33,775 nt of DNA from an uncultured Thiodictyon sp. (GTDB taxonomy: Bacteria > Pseudomonadota > Gammaproteobacteria > Chromatiales > Chromatiaceae): positions 1 through 33,775 of the forward strand of contig CAILVI010000461.1 in NCBI GenBank assembly GCA_903837595.1, written 5' to 3'. This document shows positions 24,874-32,934 of the stretch, in pieces. Below the pieces are notes generated by a model. That model searched no databases, was not told where the DNA came from, and saw only the letters and a list, made by a program, of their open reading frames with translations. The position numbers and the translations under genes were made by a program. Position 1 is the first letter of the stretch. The number at the start of each line of letters is the position of its first letter.

Positions 24874-27186
24874 ATGCCCGCGAAGGAAGCAACAGCGCGC
24901 ATCAAGATCAACAAGCTGCTGGAAGCCGCGGGTTGGCGATTCTTTGCCGATGGCGGCCGACCGGCCAACATCCGCCTCGAGCCGGGTTTCATACTCAAGG
25001 CCTCCGACCTGGATGCCCTTGGCTCCAACTTTGAAAAGGCCAGCCGCGGCTTTATCGACTTCCTGTTGCTGAATGCGCAGGGATTCCCGCTGATCGTGCT
25101 GGAGGCTAAGGCCGAGGACAAGAACCCACTGATCGGCAAGGAACAGGCGCGCAAATATGCCAAGTCGCTGAACTGTCGGTTTGTCATACTCTCCAACGGC
25201 AATCTGCACTATTTCTGGGATCTCGCGCGCGGCAATCCCTATCTCATCACCTCGTTCCCGACCCCTGAGTCAGTCCTTGGGTATCAAAAGGTAACGCCCG
25301 ACCCGCAGCGCCTCATCGACGAGCCGGTCGGCGACGACTACATCGCGCTGACGCAGCGCCCGGCCTACCAGTCCGAGGCCGCGTGGCGCAATCCCGCGGA
25401 GCGTCCAGACTACATAAAAACCAACAAACTGCGCTTTCTGCGCCCCTATCAGCTCAAAGGCGTCCATGTACTGCAATGGGCCGTGCGCGAGGGCAAGGAT
25501 CGCTTCCTCTTCGAGATGGCCACCGGAACCGGCAAGACCCTGATTGCCGCCGCCGTGATCAATTTCGATCTGGTGATCTCCGACGAGGCGCATCGCTCCA
25601 TCGGCGGCAATGCCCGCGCCGTCTTCGACTATTTCATTGGCTACAAACTGGGCCTGACCGCCACCCCACGCGACTATCTCAAACGCTTCGACAGCGCCGA
25701 TCCGACCATCCGCGATCCGCGCGAGGCCGAGCGCCGCCTGTTGCTCGATACCTATCGCACCTTTGGCTGCGAGAACAGCCAGCCGACCTATCGCTACTCG
25801 CTGCTCGATGGCGTGAAAGAGGGGTACCTGATCAACCCGCTGGTGGTGGACGCCCGCACCGATATCACCACCGCCCTGCTTTCCGAAGAAGGCTTTGTCG
25901 TCGCCGGCACAGACGACACCGGCGATGACCAGCAGGAGACTTACAAGCAGCGGGAGTTTGAAAAGCGCTTTTTCTCCGAGGCCACCAATCAGCTCTTCTG
26001 CAAGACCTTTCTGGAGAATGCCCTACGCGACCCGGTCAGCGGCGAGATCGGTAAGTCCATCCTCTTTGCGGTGAGCCAACATCATGCCGGCAAGTTCACC
26101 CAGATCCTCAATCAAATGGCAGACCGCCTCTTCCCCGGTAAATATCAGTCGGACTTTGCGGTTCAGGTGACCTCGCAGGTCCCGGACGCGCAGCAATTCA
26201 CGATCAATTTCACGAACAACAGCCTGCTCGGTTCGGGTAACTTCCTGCCCGCCTATAAATCCAGCAAGGCGCGCGTCTGTGTGACGGTCGGCATGATGAC
26301 CACTGGCTATGACAGTCCGGATATACTCAATCTTGGCCTGTTGCGCCCGATCTTTTCACCCACCGACTTCATCCAGATCAAGGGTCGCGGCACCCGCAGA
26401 CACAACTTTCTGGATCAGCTCTTTGATGACAGGATCAAGGACGGCGTGGTGCAGCCCGAAAAGACCGCCTTCAAGCTCTTCGACTTCTTCGCCAACTGCG
26501 AGTATTTCGAGACCGAGTTCAACTACGACGAGGTGCTCAAGCTGCCGCGCCCGCAGGGCCTGGGTGGCGAAGGCGGGGCGGGTCCAGGCCCGACCGGCGG
26601 GGGTGCCTATGAACATCTTGGCGGCGACATCATCGCCTCGCTTCGGGTCGAACAGATCACCGCCGAGGGGATGAGGATCGACCGCATGTTCTTCGAAAAA
26701 TTCGAGGACAGCGTACGCGAGAACCCGGAGATCGTCGCCGCCATCGCGGCCGGGCAGTGGGACCGGGTCATCGACTATGTGAACCGCGAGGTCTTCGACC
26801 GACCAGAGGAATACTATACGCTGGACAAATTGCGCAAGGCTGCCGCCGTAGACCGGCGCCTGACCTTGCGGGAGATCCTGGAATAGGTCTTTGGTCTCAT
26901 CCCCCGCTTCAAGTCCAGGGATGAACTGCTGGAGGATGAGTTCGCCAAGTTCGTCGCCGACTGCAAACCGGACGAGGCAACGGCCATCCCGGCTATCAAG
27001 ACCTATTTCAAGGCGTATCTCACGAGCGGCCTGGTCCGCGACATCATCGACCGCCGCCATTACACCGATCTGGCCACCAACCCGATGTTCTCAACCCGCG
27101 ATTTCAAGGCCGTACCGCCGAAGTACCGCGCGCTCGTCCCTGATTACATCAAGGATTATGTCTCCTTGAACCAATTTGCCGCTTAA
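24874..27186 (+). pseudogene. hsdR: Type I restriction enzyme R subunit (hsdR), internal deletion and early amber stop
   Basis: The N-terminal nuclease domain is intact (FIDFLLLNAQG with D62, LIVLEAKAED with E77 and K79). The Walker A box MATGTGKTLIAAAVI (about 215-229) runs straight into NFDLVISDEAHRSIGG (DEAH at 237-240). Normal HsdR proteins have roughly 60-70 residues between these, including motif Ia, so an in-frame deletion has removed part of the first helicase lobe. Motifs of lobe two remain (VTVGMMTTGYDSPDI, FIQIKGRGTRRHN). The frame stops at TAG 26884 after RLTLREILE, then continues as VFGLIPRFKSRDELLEDEFA to YIKDYVSLNQFAA at 27186, the usual family C-terminus, so one codon became a stop. 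ATP-driven DNA translocation, and hence restriction, should be lost. Confidence 0.88.
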
Positions 27187-27194
27187 GAATTTAC

Positions 27195-27599
27195 ATGGAT
27201 AGACAGGATGCACAGGATGAGGGGCTAAAATATGGCCACCTCACGGAGGTGGTGATTGGGTGTGCGTTTGATGTGATCAACGAGCTAGGCGCCGGTTTTT
27301 TGGAATCGGTTTATGAGAACGCCTTATTGTTGGCGGTGCGGCAAAAAGGTCTGTCGGCCACTGCGCAGCAGCCGATCAAGGTCATGTTCAGAGGCGAATG
27401 TGTCGGCGACTTTTTTGCCGATATGTTGGTCGACGATAAAGTGCTTATTGAACTGAAAGCGGTTAAGGCTCTCGCGCCCGAACATCAAGCCCAGATCATC
27501 AATTATCTCAACGCTACGGGCATCGAAGTCGGACTACTCAGAAACTTCGGCCATCCGAAGCTGGAGTATCGACGCTTCACGCGAAGCAAGAATATTTAA
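27195..27599 (+). CDS. GxxExxY-family protein (PD-(D/E)XK-like fold)
   Basis: The 134-residue protein has the name-giving motif GAGFLESVYENAL and the nuclease-like core FADMLVDDKVLIELKAVKAL (D...ExK), then INYLNATGIEVGLLRNFG. Function of the family is unknown; the fold is that of PD-(D/E)XK nucleases. The first ten codons (MDRQDAQDEG) are not family sequence. They are encoded by one arm of the ACAGGAT repeat (27193-27221), so the present start codon comes from the repeat. It lies eight bases after the hsdR remnant and before hsdM. Its 3' end (about 27571-27600) is duplicated twice in the following tandem array. Confidence 0.88.
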   Translation: MDRQDAQDEGLKYGHLTEVVIGCAFDVINELGAGFLESVYENALLLAVRQKGLSATAQQPIKVMFRGECVGDFFADMLVDDKVLIELKAVKALAPEHQAQIINYLNATGIEVGLLRNFGHPKLEYRRFTRSKNI

Positions 27600-27972
27600 C
27601 ATGGATGGACAGGATTGGCAGGATAAAAACCATGATATTATCTTGTTAATCCTGTTTATCCATGTAGAGAATCGACGCTTCACGCGAAATAAGAATATTT
27701 GACATGGATGCACAGGATTAACAGGATAAGAAATACAAAGATATTATCTTGTTAATCCTGTTTATCCATGTAGATAATCGACGCTTCACGCGAAATAAGA
27801 ATATTTAACATGGATGCACAGGATTGGCAGGATAAGAGACAATGATATTATCTTGTTAATCCTGTCCATCCATGTAGATAATCTTTCTTGTCTTTTAGCC
27901 ATCTTGTATAGAGCCAACAGGATCGGCAATATAAGAGATTATCCTGTTAATCCTGTTCATCCATGTAGATAA
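27571..27972. repeat. Tandem array of gene tail plus ACAGGAT palindromes
   Basis: A unit of about 103-106 bases joins a 31-base copy of the end of the GxxExxY gene (GACGCTTCACGCGAA...AATATTT) to a hairpin. The hairpin left arm starts ACATGGATG.ACAGGATT and the right arm ends TAATCCTGTTTATCCATGT. Hairpin left arms begin at 27599, 27702 and 27808; a fourth, decayed hairpin covers about 27911-27968. Arms end just before the hsdM ATG. Frequent repeat-unit identity and the copied gene tail show local tandem duplication after the element arrived. Confidence 0.9.
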
Positions 27973-27980
27973 TCTTTCCT

Positions 27981-30053
27981 ATGCTCGATACTGATACTAA
28001 GCGCCGCATCGATTCCGCCCGCGATATCCTCGTCGGCAAGGTGCCCGACCCCAAGAGCCAAGTGGAGCAGATCACGATCGCGCTGATCTATAAATTCATG
28101 GACGATATGGATGCCGAGGCCGAGGAACTGGGCGGCCAACGCAAGTTTTTCGCCCGCGATTTTGCCCGCTATGGCTGGGCCAAGCTCATGCGCTCCGGGC
28201 TCGGCGGGCATGAGACCCTGAACCTCTATGCCGAGGCCATCGGCAGAATGCCGGAGAACCCCGGCATCCCGCCGCTGTTCCGCGAGATCTTCAAGAACGC
28301 GTATCTGCCCTATCGGGACCCGGAGACCCTGCGCGCCTTCCTCAAGATCATCGACGAGTTCGAGTATGACCACTCCGAGCGTTTGGGTGATGCCTTCGAG
28401 TACCTGCTCTCGGTACTCGGCTCCCAGGGCAGCGCCGGGCAGTTCCGCACCCCGCGCCACATCATCGAATTCGTGGTTGAAGTCATCGACCCCAAGAAGT
28501 ACGAGACCGTGCTCGATCCCGCCTGCGGGACGGCCGGATTTTTGATCTCTGCCTATAAACATATTTTGGCGAAAAATATAATTAACATGGATGAAGAGGA
28601 TGGGCAGGATAAGAGTTCTTTATCCTGCCCATCCTCTTCATCCATGTTGATTTCTTCGCTCACACCCGATGAACGTGCGCGGCTGGTCGGCAATTTTAAG
28701 GGCTATGACATTTCACCCGATATGGTGCGGCTGTCGCTGGTGAATTTATATCTGCATGGGTTCGCCGATCCGCATATCTTTGAATATGACACACTCACCA
28801 GCCAGGAGCGTTGGAATGATTTTGCCGATGTCATCCTTGCCAATCCGCCCTTTATGTCGCCGAAGGGCGGCATCAAACCGCACAATCGGTTTTCGGTCCA
28901 GAGTAAGCGCAGCGAGGTGTTGTTCGTCGACTATATGGCCGAACACCTGAAGCCGCAGGGCCGGGCCGGGATCATCGTCCCGGAGGGGATCATCTTTCAG
29001 AGCCAGACGGCCTATGTGAAATTGCGCAAGATGCTGGTGGAGGGCTATCTGGTCGCGGTCGTCTCGCTGCCGGCGGGGGTGTTCCAGCCCTATTCGGGGG
29101 TCAAGACATCGATTCTGATACTCGACAGGGCGCGGGCGCGGCGGTCCGATACAATCGGATTCTTTAAGGTCGTCAACGATGGCTTTGGGCTTGGTGCCCA
29201 GCGGCGCGCGATTGACAAGGATGACCTGCCAGAGACTGCGACTGGATTGAAAGAGTATTTTAACATGGATGGACAGGATAGACAGGATGAACAATTGGCC
29301 TCTTCATCCTCTTCATCCTGTCCATCCATGTTAAAATCGCTGATCGAGTCCGGTCGCGCATTGATTGTACCGAAGGAGAAAATTGCCGCGAATGGCGATT
29401 ATAGCCTGAGCGGAGAGCGGTATCGGGAGAGTGGCCCGAGAACTAATATTTTCCCTTTAGTGCGAATTGGGGATGTCTGCATTGTCAACCCGCGAAAGAG
29501 TCAGTTAGCTACGCTACCGCCGGACACAAAGGTCTCCTTCCTGCCGATGGCCGATCTAAATGAGCATTGCATTGCTTTTCGCCCCAGCGGGCAAAAGCTG
29601 CTTTCTGAGGTAACCTCAAGTTATACTTATTTTGAAGATGGCGATGTTTTGCTTGCGAAAGTGACGCCTTGCTTTGAGAATGGGAAAGCTGGTATTGCTC
29701 GCTCGTTGGTAAATGGGATTGGGTTCGGGTCTAGCGAGTATTATGTGCTACGAAGTGGCGTGCAAGTTCTTCCCGAATGGATCTATTTTTGTGTGATGCA
29801 TCCCTTTTTCCGCGATGATGCTATTGCTCAGATGACAGGAACTGGCGGACTTCAACGAGTACCGCGCGATTATGTTGAAAACTTCCGCATTCCGCTTCCT
29901 CCGCTTGATATGCAAAAGGAGATCATCGCGGAGATCAAGGGATATCAGATCGAAATAGAGCAGCTCAAGCTTGTAATTACTGAGGAGGAGGCGAAGATCC
30001 AGGAGACGCTGGCCCGCGTGTGGGGTGAGTCGGATGACATTCAAGCAGAGTAG
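27981..30053 (+). CDS. hsdM: Type I DNA adenine methyltransferase with fused half-specificity (S) domain
   Basis: The 690-residue protein begins with an HsdM N-terminal helical domain (KRRIDSARDILVGKV, about 7-21). The SAM-binding motif DPACGTAGFL (179-188) and the catalytic motif NPPF (288-291) mark an N6-adenine methyltransferase. From about 480 it continues as one target-recognition domain (IFPLVRIGDVCIVNP, then FEDGDVLLAKVTPCFENGKA, GFGSSEYYVLR, VPRDYVENFRIPLPPLDMQK) and a C-terminal helix, so M and half of S are fused. Two palindromic elements are inserted in frame: residues about 202-222 (NMDEEDGQDKSSLSCPSSSS) between motifs I and IV, and about 428-452 (NMDGQDRQDEQLAS...SCPSM) before the S part. 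The reading frame survives both. With one target domain it should work as a dimer. Whether it still methylates is unknown. Confidence 0.92.
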   Translation: MLDTDTKRRIDSARDILVGKVPDPKSQVEQITIALIYKFMDDMDAEAEELGGQRKFFARDFARYGWAKLMRSGLGGHETLNLYAEAIGRMPENPGIPPLFREIFKNAYLPYRDPETLRAFLKIIDEFEYDHSERLGDAFEYLLSVLGSQGSAGQFRTPRHIIEFVVEVIDPKKYETVLDPACGTAGFLISAYKHILAKNIINMDEEDGQDKSSLSCPSSSSMLISSLTPDERARLVGNFKGYDISPDMVRLSLVNLYLHGFADPHIFEYDTLTSQERWNDFADVILANPPFMSPKGGIKPHNRFSVQSKRSEVLFVDYMAEHLKPQGRAGIIVPEGIIFQSQTAYVKLRKMLVEGYLVAVVSLPAGVFQPYSGVKTSILILDRARARRSDTIGFFKVVNDGFGLGAQRRAIDKDDLPETATGLKEYFNMDGQDRQDEQLASSSSSSCPSMLKSLIESGRALIVPKEKIAANGDYSLSGERYRESGPRTNIFPLVRIGDVCIVNPRKSQLATLPPDTKVSFLPMADLNEHCIAFRPSGQKLLSEVTSSYTYFEDGDVLLAKVTPCFENGKAGIARSLVNGIGFGSSEYYVLRSGVQVLPEWIYFCVMHPFFRDDAIAQMTGTGGLQRVPRDYVENFRIPLPPLDMQKEIIAEIKGYQIEIEQLKLVITEEEAKIQETLARVWGESDDIQAE
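28584..28648. repeat. Perfect 29-bp inverted repeat inserted in frame in hsdM
   Basis: Arms 28584-28612 and 28620-28648 are exact complements with a seven-base loop. The left arm starts AACATGGATGAAGAGGATGG. It belongs to the same family as the intergenic hairpins at 27599-27972. In hsdM it encodes an acidic stretch then a Ser-rich stretch. Confidence 0.92.
29258..29336. repeat. Second in-frame palindromic element in hsdM
   Basis: Outer arms 29258-29279 and 29315-29336 are exact 22-base complements (left arm begins TTTTAACATGGATGGACAGG). The inner part is an imperfect hairpin. It encodes NMDGQDRQDEQ followed by a run of six serines, between the methyltransferase core and the S-like domain. 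Confidence 0.9.
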
Positions 30054-30206
30054 GTTCACGCGATCTATTGCTTTGGGGCTTGGCTGCTCGGGTCGGTCAA
30101 TAACAGGAGGTCGAGGCTTTAGCCGGTAGCGGTGGCGGACAGAACTAACAGAAATCGGTGCCGCCTGCATGGCGGACCGGCGAAAGACTTGATTTCCATT
30201 AGTTTC

Positions 30207-30236
30207 TGATCCTGTTTATCCTGTCCATCCATGTTA
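30207..30236. repeat. Right-arm copy of the ACAGGAT element
   Basis: ATCCTGTTTATCCTGTCCAT followed by CCATGTTAA matches the right arm of the palindromes at 27599-27972 and in hsdM. No left arm precedes it. It lies in the gap between hsdM and the cytochrome c gene. Confidence 0.8.
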
Positions 30237-30264
30237 ATGCAGTGCTCTTTACTTTGGTGACAAG

Positions 30265-30759
30265 ATGAAAAAATCAAGAGTCAATGTGGTGGTAATCAGT
30301 ATGGTCCTGCTCGCCGCCGTGGGAGTGCAGCCCAGCGTGGTCGCCGAGCCTACCGGGGATCAATCGGCTGCCTCCCCAGAGGTCTATACCCCCGGGCTTG
30401 GCGACATCATGGGAGCGATCCAGGTGCGGCATGCGAAACTCTGGTTTGCGGGCAAGTCCAAGAACTGGGAACTCGCCGCCTACGAATTAGATGAAATCAA
30501 TGAAGGGTTCGCCGATGCGGCGCGGTTCCAACCGGATTTCAAGGGCCACCCTATCGCCAAACTCGTCAAGGACATCACGACGGCGCCGATATCTGGACTT
30601 CAGGCGGCTATCGCGGCCCAGAGTGCGGTGCAGTTTGCCAAGGCGTTCAACCGGCTGACGGCGGCCTGCAACTCCTGTCATCGGGAGAATGGTTTCGCGT
30701 TCATTTCGATTCAACGCCCGACCGCGCCGCCCTTTACCAATCAGCGATTTGAACCTTAA
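30265..30759 (+). CDS. Periplasmic monohaem c-type cytochrome-like protein
   Basis: The 164-residue protein has a signal peptide (MKKSRVNVVVISMVLLAAVG, likely cut after VVA27). One haem c motif, CNSCH (135-139), is near the C-terminus, followed by ENGFAFISIQRPTAPPFTNQ. The middle, TPGLGDIMGAIQVRHAKLWF, AGKSKNWELAAYELDEINEG, forms helices and contains a conserved-looking RH (H56) that could be the second haem ligand. The pattern fits a known but unnamed family of short secreted cytochromes. No partner gene is adjacent; a link to the sqr gene 2.2 kb away is only a guess. Confidence 0.82.
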   Translation: MKKSRVNVVVISMVLLAAVGVQPSVVAEPTGDQSAASPEVYTPGLGDIMGAIQVRHAKLWFAGKSKNWELAAYELDEINEGFADAARFQPDFKGHPIAKLVKDITTAPISGLQAAIAAQSAVQFAKAFNRLTAACNSCHRENGFAFISIQRPTAPPFTNQRFEP

Positions 30760-30848
30760 ATCGCCGGCCAGGCCTCTCGAGTAAATGAAAGTTCAGACGG
30801 ATCAGCGGAGAACCCTGGATTCCGCTGCGCTCCATCCTATGTTGTATA

Positions 30849-30936
30849 TCGACCCCAACGGGGTCGAACATATCAGCCCAGGGCAGCGCCCTGGGTTAGC
30901 GTTGTTTATTAGGGCTAGCCCTGAAAGGGCGTGACA
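30849..30936. repeat. Compact element of three to four nested hairpins
   Basis: TCGACCCC/GGGGTCGA (30849-30867), CCCAGGGC/GCCCTGGG (30877-30895), the palindrome AGGGCTAGCCCT (30911-30922) and GCCCT/AGGGC (30918-30930) follow one another. The last two share bases and would compete. This looks like a REP-type or MITE-like intergenic repeat. It follows the cytochrome c gene. Confidence 0.75.
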
Positions 30937-30958
30937 TAATTGCTAATGCAGTTCCCTC

Positions 30959-31219
30959 ATGCAAAACCCGAATGGTGTGCCGCGTCTGGTGATCGTCTGG
31001 TCGGCGCTGATGGCGATCCTGTTTGCCGCGGGCCTCTATCACGCCTTGCGGCCCGATTCGCCCCCGGCCCATCGCCCAGGTCCCCGGCCTGCGTCGACAG
31101 CGGCGGATGCCGGGCTTCCGGACTCCGATCATTGGCAGTCAGAAGAGCGGCCCGAACCCATGCCGCCCTTATCACCCAATCAGGGCAGGGATATATTATT
31201 CAACAACAACCAATTGTGA
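30959..31219 (+). CDS. Small single-span membrane protein, uncharacterised
   Basis: The 86-residue frame has one N-terminal membrane helix (RLVIVWSALMAILFAAGLYH) and a Pro-rich polar tail (RPDSPPAHRPGPRPASTAAD). It begins just after the hairpin element and ends near the decaying repeat region. No strong Shine-Dalgarno was seen and no family recognised. The helix at a proper N-terminus favours a real gene, with modest certainty. Confidence 0.45.
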   Translation: MQNPNGVPRLVIVWSALMAILFAAGLYHALRPDSPPAHRPGPRPASTAADAGLPDSDHWQSEERPEPMPPLSPNQGRDILFNNNQL

Positions 31220-31494
31220 ACTATACTTTGGAGCATCGCGAAGGGCGACTTGGCTTGGCCCGACCTTGAGGGCAGCAGGGTGAGGGACCTGCAAGGGGTG
31301 AAACGCGGTTTCTCGGCCTGAACTGGGTGGGCGAAGCGGACGAGTCGCCCCGCCGGACTTTCGGGAGGGCCGCCGCCAGACTGAAATCGCGTCCCTGGAG
31401 ACTGCGCCGGGCCCCCGACAGAATGAAACTTGGCGCTGCAGACCGCAGTCGGACCCCCGGGGTACTGGAGCGGTGTCCCTGAGATGTGGTTTGG

Positions 31495-31538
31495 CACATC
31501 TCAAGACTTGCGGCGCGTTCCTGAGGTCTTGAGATGTG
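31495..31538. repeat. 13-bp perfect inverted repeat
   Basis: CACATCTCAAGAC (31495-31507) and GTCTTGAGATGTG (31526-31538) are exact complements with an 18-base loop. The loop motif CTTGCGGCGC recurs at about 31635, followed by ACATCTGAAG, so a part of it is repeated downstream. Confidence 0.7.
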
Positions 31539-31672
31539 CGCCGCAAAGGCTCAGGCGTGACGTATAAAAGCGAAAAGGAACAATGTGTTGGCGGAGGTCC
31601 ACATGTCGTATCCTTTCAGGCGTGCGCCGCGACACTTGCGGCGCACATCTGAAGCCTCGCGGGAAGCCGCTG

Positions 31673-31791
31673 GACCCTTGAGCTGTACCGCTGGAACCTG
31701 GCGCGGCGCGCCTGGATGTTGGAGCGGTCCCGCGCAAGCCCCACGGGACGCCCCGCGACCCTTGAGGGGTACCGCTGGGGTCTGGCGCGGT
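31673..31791. repeat. Pair of 35-bp direct repeats, 84-bp period
   Basis: GACCCTTGAGCTGTACCGCT... (31673-31707) and GACCCTTGAGGGGTACCGCT... (31757-31791) agree at most positions. They look like remnants of a tandem duplication ending exactly where the dispersed repeat copy begins. Confidence 0.65.
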
Positions 31792-31918
31792 AACGGCCAT
31801 GGCGCCCGCGCCACCCCGCAAGATGAAAGTGGCGGGCGCCTTGGCCGTTCCCCCGCCCCGGCCCGCCCCCACAAGGGGGAGGGAGAAGTGGAGCGCGCTC
31901 CCGGCGCGACTTTCACGG
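31791..31918. repeat. Dispersed about 126-bp repeat, copy 2 (inverted)
   Basis: This is the reverse-complement counterpart of 17240-17365. Matching ends are TAACGGCCATGGCGCCCGCG at its left and the CTTTCACGG end at its right. Two copies 14.4 kb apart in inverted orientation could recombine. Confidence 0.85.
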
Positions 31919-32097
31919 CAAAGCTTAATTCTCGCGGGATGCAGCGATTGGCGCGGCTCGCATCCATGGTGGTGCCAAGGCGTCCTCGCAGGCGGTCGAT
32001 TGATTCTGGAGTGGCGGGGCGCGGTCCGCCGCGGTCCCGGCAGGGGCGAGGGAACGCCGCCATTGTTCGGTGTCGAGTCAATAGGAGGTATGCCACT

Positions 32098-32718
32098 ATG
32101 GCAAAATCCGATTTTGTCCCGAAGTCAGACCATGATCTCGTGCGTTGGGTCGCCATCTTCCTCGCCAAACTACTGCTCAATGTAGCGGGCTATCGCGTCA
32201 CGCCGGAGGATGTCGCGCGGGTCGAGGCTGCGAGCGCCGATTTTGATGCCAAGCTCGCCCAGGCCAACGCGTCCGCCATCGCTGCCAAGGCGGACACGGC
32301 GGCGAAGAATGCCAGTCGCGAGCGGCTCTGGGCCGAGATCCGGGCGCTGGTGCGGCTCATCAAGGCGCAGTATGGTTATACCCAGGCGCAGGGCACCGCG
32401 CTCGGGATCGAAGGCACTGAGCACGTGGTCGATCTCTCCGTCGCCAAACCTGTTATCACCGGGGTCGATCAGACCGGGGGACCGATCATACTGAGTTATG
32501 TCAAGGGCGATAGTGACGAGATTGCGTTCTACTGCAAACGCCCAGGCGATGACGATTGGGTCCCCCTAGGCCGCACCCATATATCGCCCTTCATCGACGA
32601 CCGCCCCTTGCTGCATGCCGGCACGCCCGAGTTGCGGATCTATACCGCGGTCTATCTGCGTAAAGGCGTTCAGGTCGGACTCTTCAGCGACGATCTGGAG
32701 ATCGTTTGCGCGCCCTAG
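32098..32718 (+). CDS. Uncharacterised 206-residue protein with helical N-terminus
   Basis: The frame is open far upstream, but ATG 32098 (MAKSDFVPKSDHDLVRWVAI) has AGGAGG nine bases before it, and the sequence upstream is repeat DNA. The N-terminal half (about 1-100) is helical and Ala-rich (YRVTPEDVARVEAASADFDA, NASAIAAKADTAAKNASRER, EIRALVRLIKAQYGYTQAQG), ending ALGIEG. The C-terminal half looks like a beta domain (GGPIILSYVKGDSDEIAFYC, LRIYTAVYLRKGVQVGLFSD). Proteins with this SDHDL...W opening and Ala-rich helical body occur as unnamed bacterial proteins of unknown function. No signal peptide is clear. Confidence 0.82.
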   Translation: MAKSDFVPKSDHDLVRWVAIFLAKLLLNVAGYRVTPEDVARVEAASADFDAKLAQANASAIAAKADTAAKNASRERLWAEIRALVRLIKAQYGYTQAQGTALGIEGTEHVVDLSVAKPVITGVDQTGGPIILSYVKGDSDEIAFYCKRPGDDDWVPLGRTHISPFIDDRPLLHAGTPELRIYTAVYLRKGVQVGLFSDDLEIVCAP

Positions 32719-32769
32719 ACGCGGGGCCAGTGTTTGCGCCAGCATTCATCAGGGCGTTCTTGACAATCG

Positions 32770-32800
32770 GCCCCCTCCGCGCTGGGAGAGGGGAGGGGGC
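32770..32800 (+). terminator. GC-rich hairpin after the 206-residue protein gene
   Basis: GCCCCCTCC (32770-32778) pairs with GGAGGGGGC (32792-32800) about 50 bases after the stop codon. No T-tract follows, so its role as a terminator is uncertain. It shares wording with the cores at 17240-17365 and 24786-24808. Confidence 0.4.
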
Positions 32801-32934
32801 TCCAAGGGCAGGTATAACCGCATGTCAAATAGGCTGACCGCAGGGGCAGACATGGCGTGCCGACGGCTTTGATGCCGGGCGCGAGCTAACAGATTCCGCG
32901 TGCAGATTCGTTGAGATATCACAATCAGCTAGGT

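Larger units (their letters stand above)
31220..32097. other. Gene-free region filled with repeats
   Basis: Nearly 880 bases hold no convincing gene. Contents include a 13-base inverted repeat (31495-31507 with 31526-31538), a pair of 35-base direct repeats (31673-31707 and 31757-31791) and copy 2 of the dispersed 126-bp repeat (31791-31918). Open frames through it on both strands are Pro/Arg/Gly-rich and repeat-derived. Confidence 0.65.

Noticed and set aside
27571-27972. CRISPR array
   Set aside because: Units are about 103-106 bases, palindromic and contain a gene tail; there are no unique spacers of uniform length and no cas genes.
31585-32097. N-terminal extension of the 206-residue protein
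   Set aside because: The open frame runs through repeat DNA and lacks protein-like character; a strong ribosome site precedes ATG 32098.
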